A stretch of DNA of 64,000 nucleotides from Glaciecola sp. GTDB lineage: Bacteria; Pseudomonadota; Gammaproteobacteria; Enterobacterales; Alteromonadaceae. Position 1 is the stretch's first letter. Each line of letters begins with the position of its first letter. Positions 44,542-54,036 of the stretch are shown one piece after another. Position numbers and translations under genes: made by a program. The notes beneath the pieces were generated by a model. The model was not told the origin of the DNA and ran no database searches. It saw only the letters and a program-made list of their open reading frames with translations. The DNA lies in NCBI GenBank assembly GCA_029246415.1, contig JAQWNF010000023.1:244572-308571 (forward strand). Reading direction: 5' to 3'.

Positions 44542-46223
44542 AAATTGTGCATAAATTTACTTTTTATAGCGTGTTATTATTCACGTTAATTGCAGGCCCT
44601 GATGCCTGGGCATTTGATAAGCTCACAGCAACGGTCGATAAAAACCCAGCCATGTTGGATGAGTCTATTACGCTGACCTTAGAGGCCAATGCCGCTTTAC
44701 CCCGCGAAGCATTTGATACTTCGGTGTTAGAAAAAGACTTTAAAGTGGTGCGGACATCCGTCAGTAACCAGATGCGTAAAATTAATTTACGTGAATCAGT
44801 CAGTACGACCTGGACTACCATTTTATTTCCGCGCACGACTGGACGTCTGCGTATCCCTGCGATCCAGATCCACAGTATACAATCATCCCCCATAGATATT
44901 CTCGTCGTTCCGGTCTCACAAGCAAGTGCCCAAACTCGTGATATTTTTATGACTGCAGAAGTACTACCCGAGCAAGGTTTTGTGCAACAACAACTGACCT
45001 ATCAAGTTAAATTGTTTTTAGCCGTTGAGTTAGAAAGAGGCTCTTTACAAGTTCCGAGTGTCGATAATGTCATGATGGAACAAATGGGTGAAGATCTCGA
45101 AACAACGGCTATTCAAAATGGTAAACGCTATCGAGTGATCGAACGTAACTTTGCCATTATTCCGCAAGAATCTGGCATTCTACAAATCCCTAGCCCTATT
45201 TTTGAAGGCAGTATCCGCACTCGAAATCGAGGCAGTTTTGGAGGGCTATTCAATCCAAGTAAAGCCGTCAATCAAATCGGTCCAGAAGTTAATATTGATA
45301 TCAAGCCCATCCCGCAAGGCTATTCCGAACCTTGGTTGCCGAGTGAATTTGTGCAAATTAACGAAGCTTGGTCAACAGATCTGAGTAACTTTACAGTAGG
45401 TGAGCCGATAACACGGACAATTACGTTGAGTGCCATTGGAGTGGACGATGCTCTGTTACCATCCATTGATGACCGTTTACCACCAAGTATTAAAGCATAC
45501 CCCGATCAGCCTCAGTTAAACACGGTAAATAAAGACAACACGTTAATTGCGCAAAAAGTCGTCAACATGGCGTTAGTCCCATCTCGTGAAGGTAACTTTG
45601 TACTCCCAGAAATCAAAGTGCCTTGGTTTAATACGCTGACTCAAAGCACCGAGTATGCGATTATTCCTGCACAAGCGATTTTGGTACAACCGGCGGTATT
45701 AAACTCTAGTTCCGTCCTCAAGCCTAACCCAAATAACCTTGGTAACAACGCTAGCTTACCCGTTCCGGTTCAAGCTTCGGATTGGGCGCAACGACCTTGG
45801 TATCAACAAGCGTTGCCGTGGCAAATTTCAACATTACTCGTCCTTGTACTATGGGGTTGTAGTATTTGGTTTGCGCCAAAGACAACGGTCTTAACAAAAA
45901 ATATCCAAGCAGAATCACCTAATGCAATTTCGTTTAAACATCTGATGCAGACCATAGAAAAGCGTGCGTTTAAATATATCGTACTAGATTGTAAACAATG
46001 GCTAAGCCAACACTACCCTACTCAAGCAACCTTATATGGTTATACTCAGGGACTTAACAATGCTGATTTTAGTCATGCTGTTACAGCTATGTATGCCTAC
46101 ATGTATGACAATCAAGGTGATGAGCAGCAAGTGCGCGCACAACTAAAATTGGCACTGACGCATTTACATGCAGACGGCAAACATGCTACAAACTCACTGC
46201 GCTCTCTCTACCCTGATAACTAA
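44535..46223 (+). CDS. BatD-family protein
   Basis: 562 residues. A signal peptide (about 1-26, ending AWA) exports a large beta-rich BatD domain to the periplasm (SVSNQMRKINLRESVSTTW in part is typical). A transmembrane helix lies near 425-447 and a short cytoplasmic tail follows. It closes the MoxR-Bat operon, and its start overlaps the preceding gene. The 84-base gap after it contains no clear terminator. Confidence 0.87.
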   Translation: MVKIVHKFTFYSVLLFTLIAGPDAWAFDKLTATVDKNPAMLDESITLTLEANAALPREAFDTSVLEKDFKVVRTSVSNQMRKINLRESVSTTWTTILFPRTTGRLRIPAIQIHSIQSSPIDILVVPVSQASAQTRDIFMTAEVLPEQGFVQQQLTYQVKLFLAVELERGSLQVPSVDNVMMEQMGEDLETTAIQNGKRYRVIERNFAIIPQESGILQIPSPIFEGSIRTRNRGSFGGLFNPSKAVNQIGPEVNIDIKPIPQGYSEPWLPSEFVQINEAWSTDLSNFTVGEPITRTITLSAIGVDDALLPSIDDRLPPSIKAYPDQPQLNTVNKDNTLIAQKVVNMALVPSREGNFVLPEIKVPWFNTLTQSTEYAIIPAQAILVQPAVLNSSSVLKPNPNNLGNNASLPVPVQASDWAQRPWYQQALPWQISTLLVLVLWGCSIWFAPKTTVLTKNIQAESPNAISFKHLMQTIEKRAFKYIVLDCKQWLSQHYPTQATLYGYTQGLNNADFSHAVTAMYAYMYDNQGDEQQVRAQLKLALTHLHADGKHATNSLRSLYPDN

Positions 46224-46307
46224 CTGTTAAAGTCATCAGCAGCAGAAACTTTTATAAAATAGCAAGAAGATAAAAATACAATAAAATAAAACGACAGGAA
46301 ATATATC

Positions 46308-48197
46308 ATGCAAACCAAACGTTCTCGGGCACTGGCCCTAGCTATTGCAGCAGCTCTTGGTACTAGTGTGCTTTTAGGTGGTTGCTCCGATGCACCTAGC
46401 ACTAATGCCACAACTAACACGGCCACTAACTCGACCAGTAGCGCAGACACTACTACCGGCGCGGCGAATGCCGCAGCAACCGAAAGTGAACGACTTGCGG
46501 CGTTTTTTCAACAAAGTTTTGATGAAGATGTCGCTAATTCACCAATTTGGCAATCGTATTTAGGCATAAAAGATGATTATGACAAATGGGATGATATGTC
46601 AGATGCGTCCACGCAAATTGAAATTGATACGATTACTGCGCGTCTAGCCCAAGCGAAGTTGTTTGATACTACCCAGCTTAGCTCTCAAGAACAGTTGAGT
46701 TTAGAGATTTTTCAACAAGATATAGAGCGTCAATTAGCGAATGATACATTTCGTCATCATACGTATGTGATGCATCAATTTAGAGCTGCTCACACTTTTG
46801 TACCAAGCTTCTTAATCAATATTCACCGTATTAGTGAATTATCTGATGCCGATGCCTATATTCAGCGCTTACACGGCGTACAAAGCATGTTTGATCAAGT
46901 CATCCAGCAATTACGCATTCGCGAAAAACTCGGCGTTTATCCCCCTAAGTGGGCTTATGACCAGATGATCCAAGCATCCAATAACGTCATATCCGGCACG
47001 CCGTTTACGGAGAGTGCAACAGACTCAACCATCTACGCTGATTTTGTACAAAAAATCACTGCGCTAGAGTTAACTGAAGCCGAAACGGCGAGTTACTTAA
47101 GTAAACTCAATACTGCGCTAATACAAAGCGTCCAGCCTGCCTACAAAAAACTCATTGCTGAGTTAATGAAACAGCGCTTGTTAAGCCCTGAAGGTGATGG
47201 TGTATGGCGTTTACCACAAGGCGATGAATGGTATCAAAACCGCTTAGAATGGTTTACAACCACCACTTTAAACGCTGAAGAAGTCCATCAAATTGGCGTT
47301 GAAAATGTCGATCGAATCCATGCCGCGATGCGCGCTATCATGCAGCAAGTTAGCTTTACTGGCACGTTACCAGAGTTTTTTAAATTTATGCGTACCGACC
47401 CTCAGTTCTATTATCCTGATACTGACCAAGGTCGTTTAGATTACATGGCTGATGCCACTGCATATATTGATAAAATGGAAGCGGCTATCCCCGAATATTT
47501 CGGCCTAACTCCAGAAGCGCGTATGGTTGTAAAACGAGTTGAAGCGTTTCGTGAAAAATCAGCAGGCAAAGCATTTTACCAATCACCGGCTATTGATGGC
47601 TCGCGTCCCGGTATTTATTATGCCAATTTATATGATATGAGCGCGATGCCGACTTATCAAATGGAAGCCCTTGCCTACCATGAAGGGATCCCAGGACATC
47701 ATATGCAACGTGCCATTACCCAAGAGCTAAAAGGTATTCCTGATTTTCAAAAATACGCAAGCTTCACTGCTTACACTGAGGGCTGGGGTTTATATACCGA
47801 AGAGTTAGGTAAAGATATGGGCTTTTATCAAGATCCCTACTCTGATTTTGGGCGCCTGGCGATGGAATTATGGCGCGCTTGCCGTTTAGTCGTGGACACA
47901 GGATTACACGCTAAACGTTGGAGCCGTGAGGAAGCAATTGAGTACCTCGTCGAAAACACGCCAAACGCTCGCTATGATGCAGTTAAAGCGATTGAACGTT
48001 ATATTGCTATGCCAGGGCAAGCAACAGCTTACATGATCGGAAAACTTAAAATAATGGAACTTCGCGATAAATCTCGTGCCGCTTTGGGCGATAAATTTGA
48101 TATACGCGGTTTCCATGATGAAGTATTGAAAGACGGTCCAGTACCTCTTTCATTACTCGAAAACAAAATTGACGCATGGATAGCGCAACAACAATAA
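46308..48197 (+). CDS. DUF885 lipoprotein, putative peptidase
   Basis: 629 residues. A lipoprotein signal peptide ends in LLGGC (C26), placing the protein in the envelope, with a Thr/Asn/Ala-rich linker to about residue 60. The DUF885 domain carries the HEGIPGHH motif (about residues 458-465), a zinc-peptidase-like signature, and TAYTEGWGLYTEELG further on. Proteolytic activity is inferred from this motif only. It has AGGAAA before the ATG and appears to be monocistronic. Confidence 0.85.
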   Translation: MQTKRSRALALAIAAALGTSVLLGGCSDAPSTNATTNTATNSTSSADTTTGAANAAATESERLAAFFQQSFDEDVANSPIWQSYLGIKDDYDKWDDMSDASTQIEIDTITARLAQAKLFDTTQLSSQEQLSLEIFQQDIERQLANDTFRHHTYVMHQFRAAHTFVPSFLINIHRISELSDADAYIQRLHGVQSMFDQVIQQLRIREKLGVYPPKWAYDQMIQASNNVISGTPFTESATDSTIYADFVQKITALELTEAETASYLSKLNTALIQSVQPAYKKLIAELMKQRLLSPEGDGVWRLPQGDEWYQNRLEWFTTTTLNAEEVHQIGVENVDRIHAAMRAIMQQVSFTGTLPEFFKFMRTDPQFYYPDTDQGRLDYMADATAYIDKMEAAIPEYFGLTPEARMVVKRVEAFREKSAGKAFYQSPAIDGSRPGIYYANLYDMSAMPTYQMEALAYHEGIPGHHMQRAITQELKGIPDFQKYASFTAYTEGWGLYTEELGKDMGFYQDPYSDFGRLAMELWRACRLVVDTGLHAKRWSREEAIEYLVENTPNARYDAVKAIERYIAMPGQATAYMIGKLKIMELRDKSRAALGDKFDIRGFHDEVLKDGPVPLSLLENKIDAWIAQQQ

Positions 48198-48220
48198 CGC
48201 TTATTGCAAAATAAAAAGGA

Positions 48221-48268
48221 AAAAAGACCTCTGTCGTGAAATTTTTATCGCTCGACAGAGGTCTTTTT
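48221..48268 (+). terminator. 16-bp perfect hairpin ending at the ECF sigma start
   Basis: Positions 48221-48236 and 48253-48268 are perfectly complementary around a 16-base loop. A T-run ends the second arm. It can terminate the DUF885 transcript, but the sigma ATG is only four bases beyond. Its second arm contains AGAGG, the only Shine-Dalgarno-like sequence for that start. Confidence 0.85.
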
Positions 48269-48272
48269 ATTT

Positions 48273-48785
48273 ATGATGAGTAAACAATACAAATACGAAA
48301 CCTTAGTACGCGCCTTTCATGCCGATGTATATCGTTATGCAGTATGGTTAATTCGCGATAAAAGCATTGCCGAAGATGTCGTGCAAGAAACGTTTTTACG
48401 AGCGTGGAAATCATTAGATAGCTTACAAGATGAGCACGCCGCCAAAGCTTGGTTAATTACTATTTTACGTCGTGAAAACGCAAGACGCTTTGAACGTAAA
48501 CAGCTCGACTTAGTTGATATCGAAGATGTTATCACGATTGATGAGCGCGCTACGAGTGATGGTAATGCCGACACACACGCGTTGCACCACGCCATAGACC
48601 AACTAGCCGATGAATATAAAGAGCCTTTAATCATGCAAGCCTTACTCGGGTTTTCCGGTGAAGAGATAGCCCAACAGCTACAACTCAATAAAAACACGGT
48701 AATGACGCGATTATTTCGAGCGCGCAGCCAGCTTAAACAAATTATGACACAAGACCAACAAACAGGAGGACTAGCAAATGGATGA
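48273..48785 (+). CDS. ECF-type RNA polymerase sigma factor
   Basis: 170 residues. Region 2 (about 15-60, with SIAEDVVQETFLRAW) and region 4 (about 115-160, FSGEEIAQQLQLNKNTVMTRLFRAR) are both present. The next gene (DUF3379) overlaps it by eight bases and probably encodes its anti-sigma factor. ATG at 48273 and 48276 are both possible. Only four bases separate the start from the hairpin 3' end, and the AGAGG at 48257-48261 is inside the stem, so expression may be controlled by folding. Confidence 0.9.
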   Translation: MMSKQYKYETLVRAFHADVYRYAVWLIRDKSIAEDVVQETFLRAWKSLDSLQDEHAAKAWLITILRRENARRFERKQLDLVDIEDVITIDERATSDGNADTHALHHAIDQLADEYKEPLIMQALLGFSGEEIAQQLQLNKNTVMTRLFRARSQLKQIMTQDQQTGGLANG

Positions 48786-49500
48786 GCTTACGTTTCGTCG
48801 TCATGTACTTGCCGATCCTTTTTCTCAAGATCCACAAGTATTACAAGCCGCACACCAAGATCCTGTCAAACAGCAATTTTGGTATGAAATAAAACAACAA
48901 GAACTCGCACTACAACAAGCATTGCATATTGCCGTGCCTGACGATTTAGCTGATAAATTATTGTGGGAGCAAGTCAGTCAAACTCAACCCGATAGCTTTA
49001 GCAAACCAACAACACCAAGACGGCCATTGTGGTATGCGTTAGCAGCGTCGTTTGTCATGGCAATCGCGGTTAGTTGGATGAGTTTTCATAGTAATGACAG
49101 TACTTTTTATGATGATGTCATTGCGCATATTGAACACGTATCAGAACATGAAATGACTGGCGATGTGATTTCGCTAGAGACCTTAAATAATAAATTGGCT
49201 AAATTTGGTGGGGTGATTAATGCCACATTCGGCCAGATCTTATCTGCAAATTTTTGTGTTATCGATGGCGTTGAATCGTTACATGTGCAAATAGGTGAGC
49301 TTGATAATCCAACCTCAGTGTTTATTCTACCCAAAGACGTGGTGGTAACCGAATCAATCAAGAGCAGTCGTATTCAAGGTCAGATCTTAGAATACCAAAC
49401 CGCGAATGTATTGATCTTAGGTACAGTATCTCAATCATTTTTCAAGGTAACAGAACAACTCGCCCAACACTTAGCCTTTTCGCGAGAAGCTAGTATCTGA
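48778..49500 (+). CDS. DUF3379 protein, likely membrane anti-sigma factor
   Basis: 240 residues. The cytoplasmic N-terminal part (about 1-80) precedes one transmembrane helix (about 83-100, YALAASFVMAIAVSWM), and the C-terminal part is periplasmic. Proteins of this family are encoded right after ECF sigma genes in Vibrio, Shewanella and relatives, so it probably sequesters the sigma factor. The overlap with the sigma gene supports coupling. No zinc-binding anti-sigma motif is seen. Confidence 0.85.
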   Translation: MDELTFRRHVLADPFSQDPQVLQAAHQDPVKQQFWYEIKQQELALQQALHIAVPDDLADKLLWEQVSQTQPDSFSKPTTPRRPLWYALAASFVMAIAVSWMSFHSNDSTFYDDVIAHIEHVSEHEMTGDVISLETLNNKLAKFGGVINATFGQILSANFCVIDGVESLHVQIGELDNPTSVFILPKDVVVTESIKSSRIQGQILEYQTANVLILGTVSQSFFKVTEQLAQHLAFSREASI

Positions 49501-49555
49501 TTCATGCCTTTGTTACACTATTGTTAATTAAGGCAATAAAAACAAAGGCTATTTT

Positions 49556-51061
49556 ATGGATACGGGCGTTTTCATTTCACTGGGGCTGTATTTTGCCGTC
49601 ATGTTGGGTATAGGTTTGTTTGCTTATCGCAACAGTGAAGCCAATGTTGAAGGCTATTTACTTGGTGGTAGACAACTCTCTCCAGCTGTAACGGCTTTGT
49701 CTGCAGGTGCATCTGACATGAGTGGTTGGATGTTAATGGGCGTACCTGGTGCGATGTTTGTCGCGGGTATGTCATCAAGTTGGATCGGCATCGGTTTAGT
49801 AATAGGTGCGTGGTGCAATTATAAATATGTTGCCCCTCGTTTACGTATTTATACTGAAGTCGCAAATAATGCAATTACTATCCCTGATTACTTTTCTGAA
49901 CGTTTTATCGACACTAGTCATATTTTACGTATCATTTCTGCGTTAGTTATCATTTTATTTTTCACCCTTTACACCTCCTCAGGTGTGGTTGCTGGTGGAA
50001 AGTTATTTGAATCTTCATTTGGTTTAGATTATCAGCTCGGCGTATTTATTACTGCTGGTGTGGTCGTTGCCTACACTTTATTTGGTGGGTTTATGGCTGT
50101 GAGTCTGACGGATTTTGTACAAGGTTGTATTATGTTTATCGCCTTGATCTTAGTCCCTACCGTCGTCGTGTTTGAATTGGGTGGGATCAACCATACTATT
50201 AGCGCTATCAATGCTATCGACCCCAATTATTTTTCACTACTTAACGCTGTAGGTAGTCTCGACAGTATTGGTATTATTGCAATCATTTCATTAATGGCTT
50301 GGGGACTAGGTTACTTTGGCCAACCTCACATCATAGTGCGCTTTATGGCATTGCGCGACGTTAAAGATATGCCTGTAGCCCGCCGTATCGGTATGAGCTG
50401 GATGGTGATTGCGTTATTTGGTGCATTTGCGACTGGCTTGTTTGGTATGGTCTACGCCACTGAACAAAATTTACAAATTGATGATCCAGAGACCATCTTT
50501 ATCATGCTCTCACAGTTATTGTTCCACCCTTTAATTGCAGGTTTTTTGCTCGCTGCGATTTTAGCTGCGATCATGAGTACGATTTCATCACAACTGCTAG
50601 TTACATCTAGTTCATTGGTTAATGACATATATGAAGTAGTTCTGCGCAAAGATGCGCAACAAAAAGAGCTAGTATTGGCTAGTCGACTTGCGGTATTAGC
50701 TGTTGCCATTGTCGCGATACTACTTGCGCTAGGCGAAAACAAATCAATCTTAAGCTTAGTCAGTAATGCTTGGGCTGGGTTTGGTGCTGCTTTTGGCCCG
50801 CTTATTTTATTAAGTCTGTATCGCCAAGATATTTCTAAAATAGCCGCATTAGCAGGCATTATCTCAGGCACAGTAACTATCTTAATTTGGATGAATATTC
50901 CCTATGGTGACGGTCAAACTCTCTCAGCATGGATGTTTGAATTACTACCTGGTTTTGTGATTAGTACCTTAATGATATTGCTGTTCACTAAATTATATCC
51001 GAACGCAGAGCCTATGGTGACAGAGCATTTTAAAGCAATGAATGCTAAGCTAAAAAATTAA
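49556..51061 (+). CDS. putP: PutP-type sodium/proline symporter
   Basis: 501 residues with about 13 transmembrane helices of the SSS family. The characteristic PutP N-terminus LGGRQLSPAVTALSAGASDMSGW is present in sections (positions about 37-58), as are the Na+-site TM1 and GYFGQPHI segment. It would import proline with sodium, for use as carbon source or osmoprotectant. AAAGG lies seven bases before the ATG. No putA or regulator is adjacent, so the substrate is by family only. Confidence 0.88.
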   Translation: MDTGVFISLGLYFAVMLGIGLFAYRNSEANVEGYLLGGRQLSPAVTALSAGASDMSGWMLMGVPGAMFVAGMSSSWIGIGLVIGAWCNYKYVAPRLRIYTEVANNAITIPDYFSERFIDTSHILRIISALVIILFFTLYTSSGVVAGGKLFESSFGLDYQLGVFITAGVVVAYTLFGGFMAVSLTDFVQGCIMFIALILVPTVVVFELGGINHTISAINAIDPNYFSLLNAVGSLDSIGIIAIISLMAWGLGYFGQPHIIVRFMALRDVKDMPVARRIGMSWMVIALFGAFATGLFGMVYATEQNLQIDDPETIFIMLSQLLFHPLIAGFLLAAILAAIMSTISSQLLVTSSSLVNDIYEVVLRKDAQQKELVLASRLAVLAVAIVAILLALGENKSILSLVSNAWAGFGAAFGPLILLSLYRQDISKIAALAGIISGTVTILIWMNIPYGDGQTLSAWMFELLPGFVISTLMILLFTKLYPNAEPMVTEHFKAMNAKLKN

Positions 51062-51138
51062 TCAACGAATATAAATCAATTTGCGCTGTATCGTGTCGAT
51101 AAAAAATTACACGGATGTAATTATAACTAGGTTTTGGA

Positions 51139-52359
51139 ATGAGCTTTTTTGCGGCACGGCAAGCGATTTTAGATATACATAAACAGATATTTGGCTATGA
51201 ATTATTGTTCCGTAAAGGATATGACAATATTTATCCGGATATATGTAATGAGGCAGCGACATCGAGAATGATCAATGGCTTGACCGTTGATTCTGGCATC
51301 AATGATTTTGCCAGCGGCAATGTCGCTTTCATTAACTTCACTGAAGCAAGTCTGATTAATCGTTATCCTTTTTTATTGCCCAACGACAAGATTGTTGTCG
51401 AAATACTTGAAACAGTTCGCCCCTCACAAAGCACATTAGCGATTTGCCAAGAATTAAAATCTGCAGGCTTTACCTTAGCATTAGACGATTATGAAGATGA
51501 TGTGTTGTGGAATCCATTTTTAGCAATCGTTGATATTATTAAAATAGATTTTCAAGCGTTATCAAAAACCGCTATGTGTGCTGTCATAGAAAAACTGAAA
51601 GATTACCCCAACCTACAATTACTTGCTGAAAAAATCGAAACCTATGACGAGTTTCAAACTGCAAAACAATTAGGTTTTCAACTCTTTCAGGGTTATTTCT
51701 TCAGTAAACCGGTGATCATTAAGTCTTTATCCCTTGATCCTAGTCATGTGACCATCATGCAGCTGATGCAGTTAGTCAATGAAAAAGACCCCGATATCGA
51801 TGCTATAGCAAATAAGATAAAGCATGATGCAAATCTATCTATCAAGACATTGCGTTATGTGCAGTCACCTATTTTTAAACGTTCTGCAACTATTAACTCG
51901 ATTCAACAGGCCATTGTTACTTTGGGGATTGAGAATTTACGTCGCTTAATTAGCTTATTGTTTTGCTCGCAATTAGCAGGTAACAAACCCACCGAACTGT
52001 CAAGAATTGCGATCCAACGAGCACATTTTTGTGAAAACATCTGTATGTTGTTACGTCAACCAGAACTAGCAGATGATGCGTTTCTTATCGGATTGTTATC
52101 TTTAGTGGATGCGATGCTTGATGGAGATATTAGGGAAATAGTCGCCACGCTCCCCGTCAATGAGCAAGTTAAAATGGGGCTAACCGAGGCTGATTCATGG
52201 GCCAGTATCATGCTAACCCTATGTAACGCTTTTGAACGCGGTAATTGGGACGAATTGAATCGACTATGCAAAGCTCAAAATATTGACTTTTTTGTCGCCG
52301 AAGAAATATTTATGCGTGCACAGGAATATTCAACAACACAAATAAAAGCAACCGCTTAA
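51139..52359 (+). CDS. EAL-HDOD protein, degenerate EAL
   Basis: 406 residues. The N-terminal EAL-like domain (about 1-200) keeps the glutamate in YELLFR and a QGYFFSKP end, but the active loop is LDDYEDD instead of DDFGTGYSS, so phosphodiesterase activity is unlikely. The C-terminal HDOD domain (about 205-400) includes NSIQQAIVTLGIENLRRL. This architecture, as in Vibrio CdgJ, is associated with motility regulation. A terminator follows the gene at 52365-52390. No operon partner is evident. Confidence 0.88.
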   Translation: MSFFAARQAILDIHKQIFGYELLFRKGYDNIYPDICNEAATSRMINGLTVDSGINDFASGNVAFINFTEASLINRYPFLLPNDKIVVEILETVRPSQSTLAICQELKSAGFTLALDDYEDDVLWNPFLAIVDIIKIDFQALSKTAMCAVIEKLKDYPNLQLLAEKIETYDEFQTAKQLGFQLFQGYFFSKPVIIKSLSLDPSHVTIMQLMQLVNEKDPDIDAIANKIKHDANLSIKTLRYVQSPIFKRSATINSIQQAIVTLGIENLRRLISLLFCSQLAGNKPTELSRIAIQRAHFCENICMLLRQPELADDAFLIGLLSLVDAMLDGDIREIVATLPVNEQVKMGLTEADSWASIMLTLCNAFERGNWDELNRLCKAQNIDFFVAEEIFMRAQEYSTTQIKATA

Positions 52360-52364
52360 CATTC

Positions 52365-52390
52365 AAGCCCCTATTTTTAGGGGCTTTGTT
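52365..52390 (+). terminator. Terminator after the EAL-HDOD gene
   Basis: AAGCCCCTA (52365-52373) and TAGGGGCTT (52378-52386) pair perfectly around TTTT and are followed by a short T-rich run. Confidence 0.85.
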
Positions 52391-52534
52391 ACCATCAAAT
52401 TGTATATTTCCTTCATCAATTAATTTGTAATAAATTTACACTCTTTCTAATAGCTAAACGGCATACTTCTTTTTTCATATATTGTGCTATTGTAAGTATA
52501 GAACTAATTAGCATAACATTAACGGAACATTGTA

Positions 52535-53440
52535 ATGACTGATACCGTCACCCATTTGAAACAACTCGAAGCGGAAAGTATCCATATTTTTCGTGAAGTC
52601 GCCGCAGAATTCGATAACCCTGTAATGCTTTACTCTGTCGGTAAAGACTCATCGGTGTTATTGCATCTCGCACGTAAAGCCTTTGCTCCAGGCAAAATTC
52701 CATTTCCATTATTACATGTTGATACCACATGGAAATTTCGTGAAATGATTGAGTTTCGCGACCGCATGGCGCAAAAACATAACCTAGATTTGTTGGTACA
52801 TATCAACCAAGAAGGGGTTGATGCTGGCGTAGGCCCATTTTCACATGGCAGTGCTAAACACACTGACATCATGAAAACCAACTCATTAAAACAAGCATTG
52901 AATAAGTATAAATTTGATGCCGCTTTTGGTGGCGCGCGCCGCGATGAAGAAAAATCACGTGCCAAAGAGCGCGTCTATTCTTTCCGTGATGAACATCACC
53001 GTTGGGATCCTAAAAACCAACGTCCTGAGCTATGGAACATCTATAACTCACAAGTTAACCAAGGCGAAAGTATCCGTGTTTTCCCAATGTCTAACTGGAC
53101 CGAGCTTGATATCTGGCAGTACATTTACCTAGAAAATATTGAGATCCCATCCTTATACCTTGCTAAACCACGCCCTGTCGTAGAACGTGACGGTACTTTG
53201 TTTATGGTTGATGATGAGCGTATGCCGCTAGAAGAAGGCGAAACGCCGATGATGAAATCGGTACGTTTTAGAACCCTAGGTTGCTATCCGCTGACCGGCG
53301 CCGTTGAATCAACAGCTGACACCTTACCTGAAGTCATTCAAGAGATGTTATTAACGACAACATCTGAACGTCAAGGTCGTGTTATTGACCATGACTCTTC
53401 AGGCTCTATGGAAAAGAAAAAAATGGAAGGATACTTTTAA
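52535..53440 (+). CDS. cysD: CysD, sulfate adenylyltransferase subunit 2
   Basis: 301 residues. The PP-loop ATP-binding motif is [16 protein letters not shown], and [27 protein letters not shown] and [15 protein letters not shown] are conserved. With CysN it activates sulfate with ATP to form adenosine phosphosulfate. It heads a five-gene group with cysC, cysQ, cysN and an SLC13 transporter, in an order different from the usual cysD-cysN-cysC. The gap before it (52391-52534) holds no gene. Confidence 0.96.
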   Translation: MTDTVTHLKQLEAESIHIFREVAAEFDNPVMLYSVGKDSSVLLHLARKAFAPGKIPFPLLHVDTTWKFREMIEFRDRMAQKHNLDLLVHINQEGVDAGVGPFSHGSAKHTDIMKTNSLKQALNKYKFDAAFGGARRDEEKSRAKERVYSFRDEHHRWDPKNQRPELWNIYNSQVNQGESIRVFPMSNWTELDIWQYIYLENIEIPSLYLAKPRPVVERDGTLFMVDDERMPLEEGETPMMKSVRFRTLGCYPLTGAVESTADTLPEVIQEMLLTTTSERQGRVIDHDSSGSMEKKKMEGYF

Positions 53441-53442
53441 GC

Positions 53443-54036
53443 ATGAGTACTGATATCGTTTGGCATGAGCATTACACTGATAAAGCAGTGCGCGCCGCTC
53501 AAAAAAATCAAACCCCACGAGTATTATGGTTAACAGGTTTAAGTGGCTCAGGTAAATCCACCATTGCTAACTTACTTGAACAAAAACTGGTAGCACAACA
53601 CAAACACACTTATTTACTCGATGGCGATAACATTCGACACGGTTTATGTGGTGATTTGGGTTTTAGTGATAAAGACAGAGTGGAAAATATTCGTCGTATC
53701 TCAGAAGTGGCCAAGTTATTTGTTGATAGCGGTACCCTCGTGATTACCGCTTTTATTTCACCGTTTAAGGCTGATAGAAACTATTGCCGAGAAATATTAG
53801 GGCCGCAAGAGTTTATTGAAATTCATGTTGATACGCCATTAGAAGTGTGTGAAGCACGCGATCCTAAAGGCTTATACAAAAAAGCTCGCAGCGGAGACAT
53901 CCCTCATTTCACTGGGATTGATTCAGAATATCAAGCCCCTGAAGCACCCGAGATCACCTTGAGCTATCAAGACGAATCAGCGGTTGATACCGCGCAACGC
54001 TTATATGATTTACTTGTGACGAAAGGGTATGTGTAA
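53443..54036 (+). CDS. cysC: CysC, adenylylsulfate kinase
   Basis: 197 residues. The P-loop is GLSGSGKST (about 32-40), with DGDNIRHGLCGDLGFSDKDR (in parts) for adenylylsulfate and FISPFKADR later. It phosphorylates APS to PAPS. Its start is two bases after the cysD stop and its stop overlaps the cysQ ATG (TAATG). Here it separates cysD from cysN, which is unusual since both subunits act together. Confidence 0.96.
   Translation: MSTDIVWHEHYTDKAVRAAQKNQTPRVLWLTGLSGSGKSTIANLLEQKLVAQHKHTYLLDGDNIRHGLCGDLGFSDKDRVENIRRISEVAKLFVDSGTLVITAFISPFKADRNYCREILGPQEFIEIHVDTPLEVCEARDPKGLYKKARSGDIPHFTGIDSEYQAPEAPEITLSYQDESAVDTAQRLYDLLVTKGYV

Noticed and set aside
38949..46223. The MoxR/VWA operon as a possible defence system
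   Set aside because: The set MoxR-DUF58-DUF4381-VWA-VWA/TPR-BatD is the well-known Bat operon, with no nuclease, toxin or mobile-element context.
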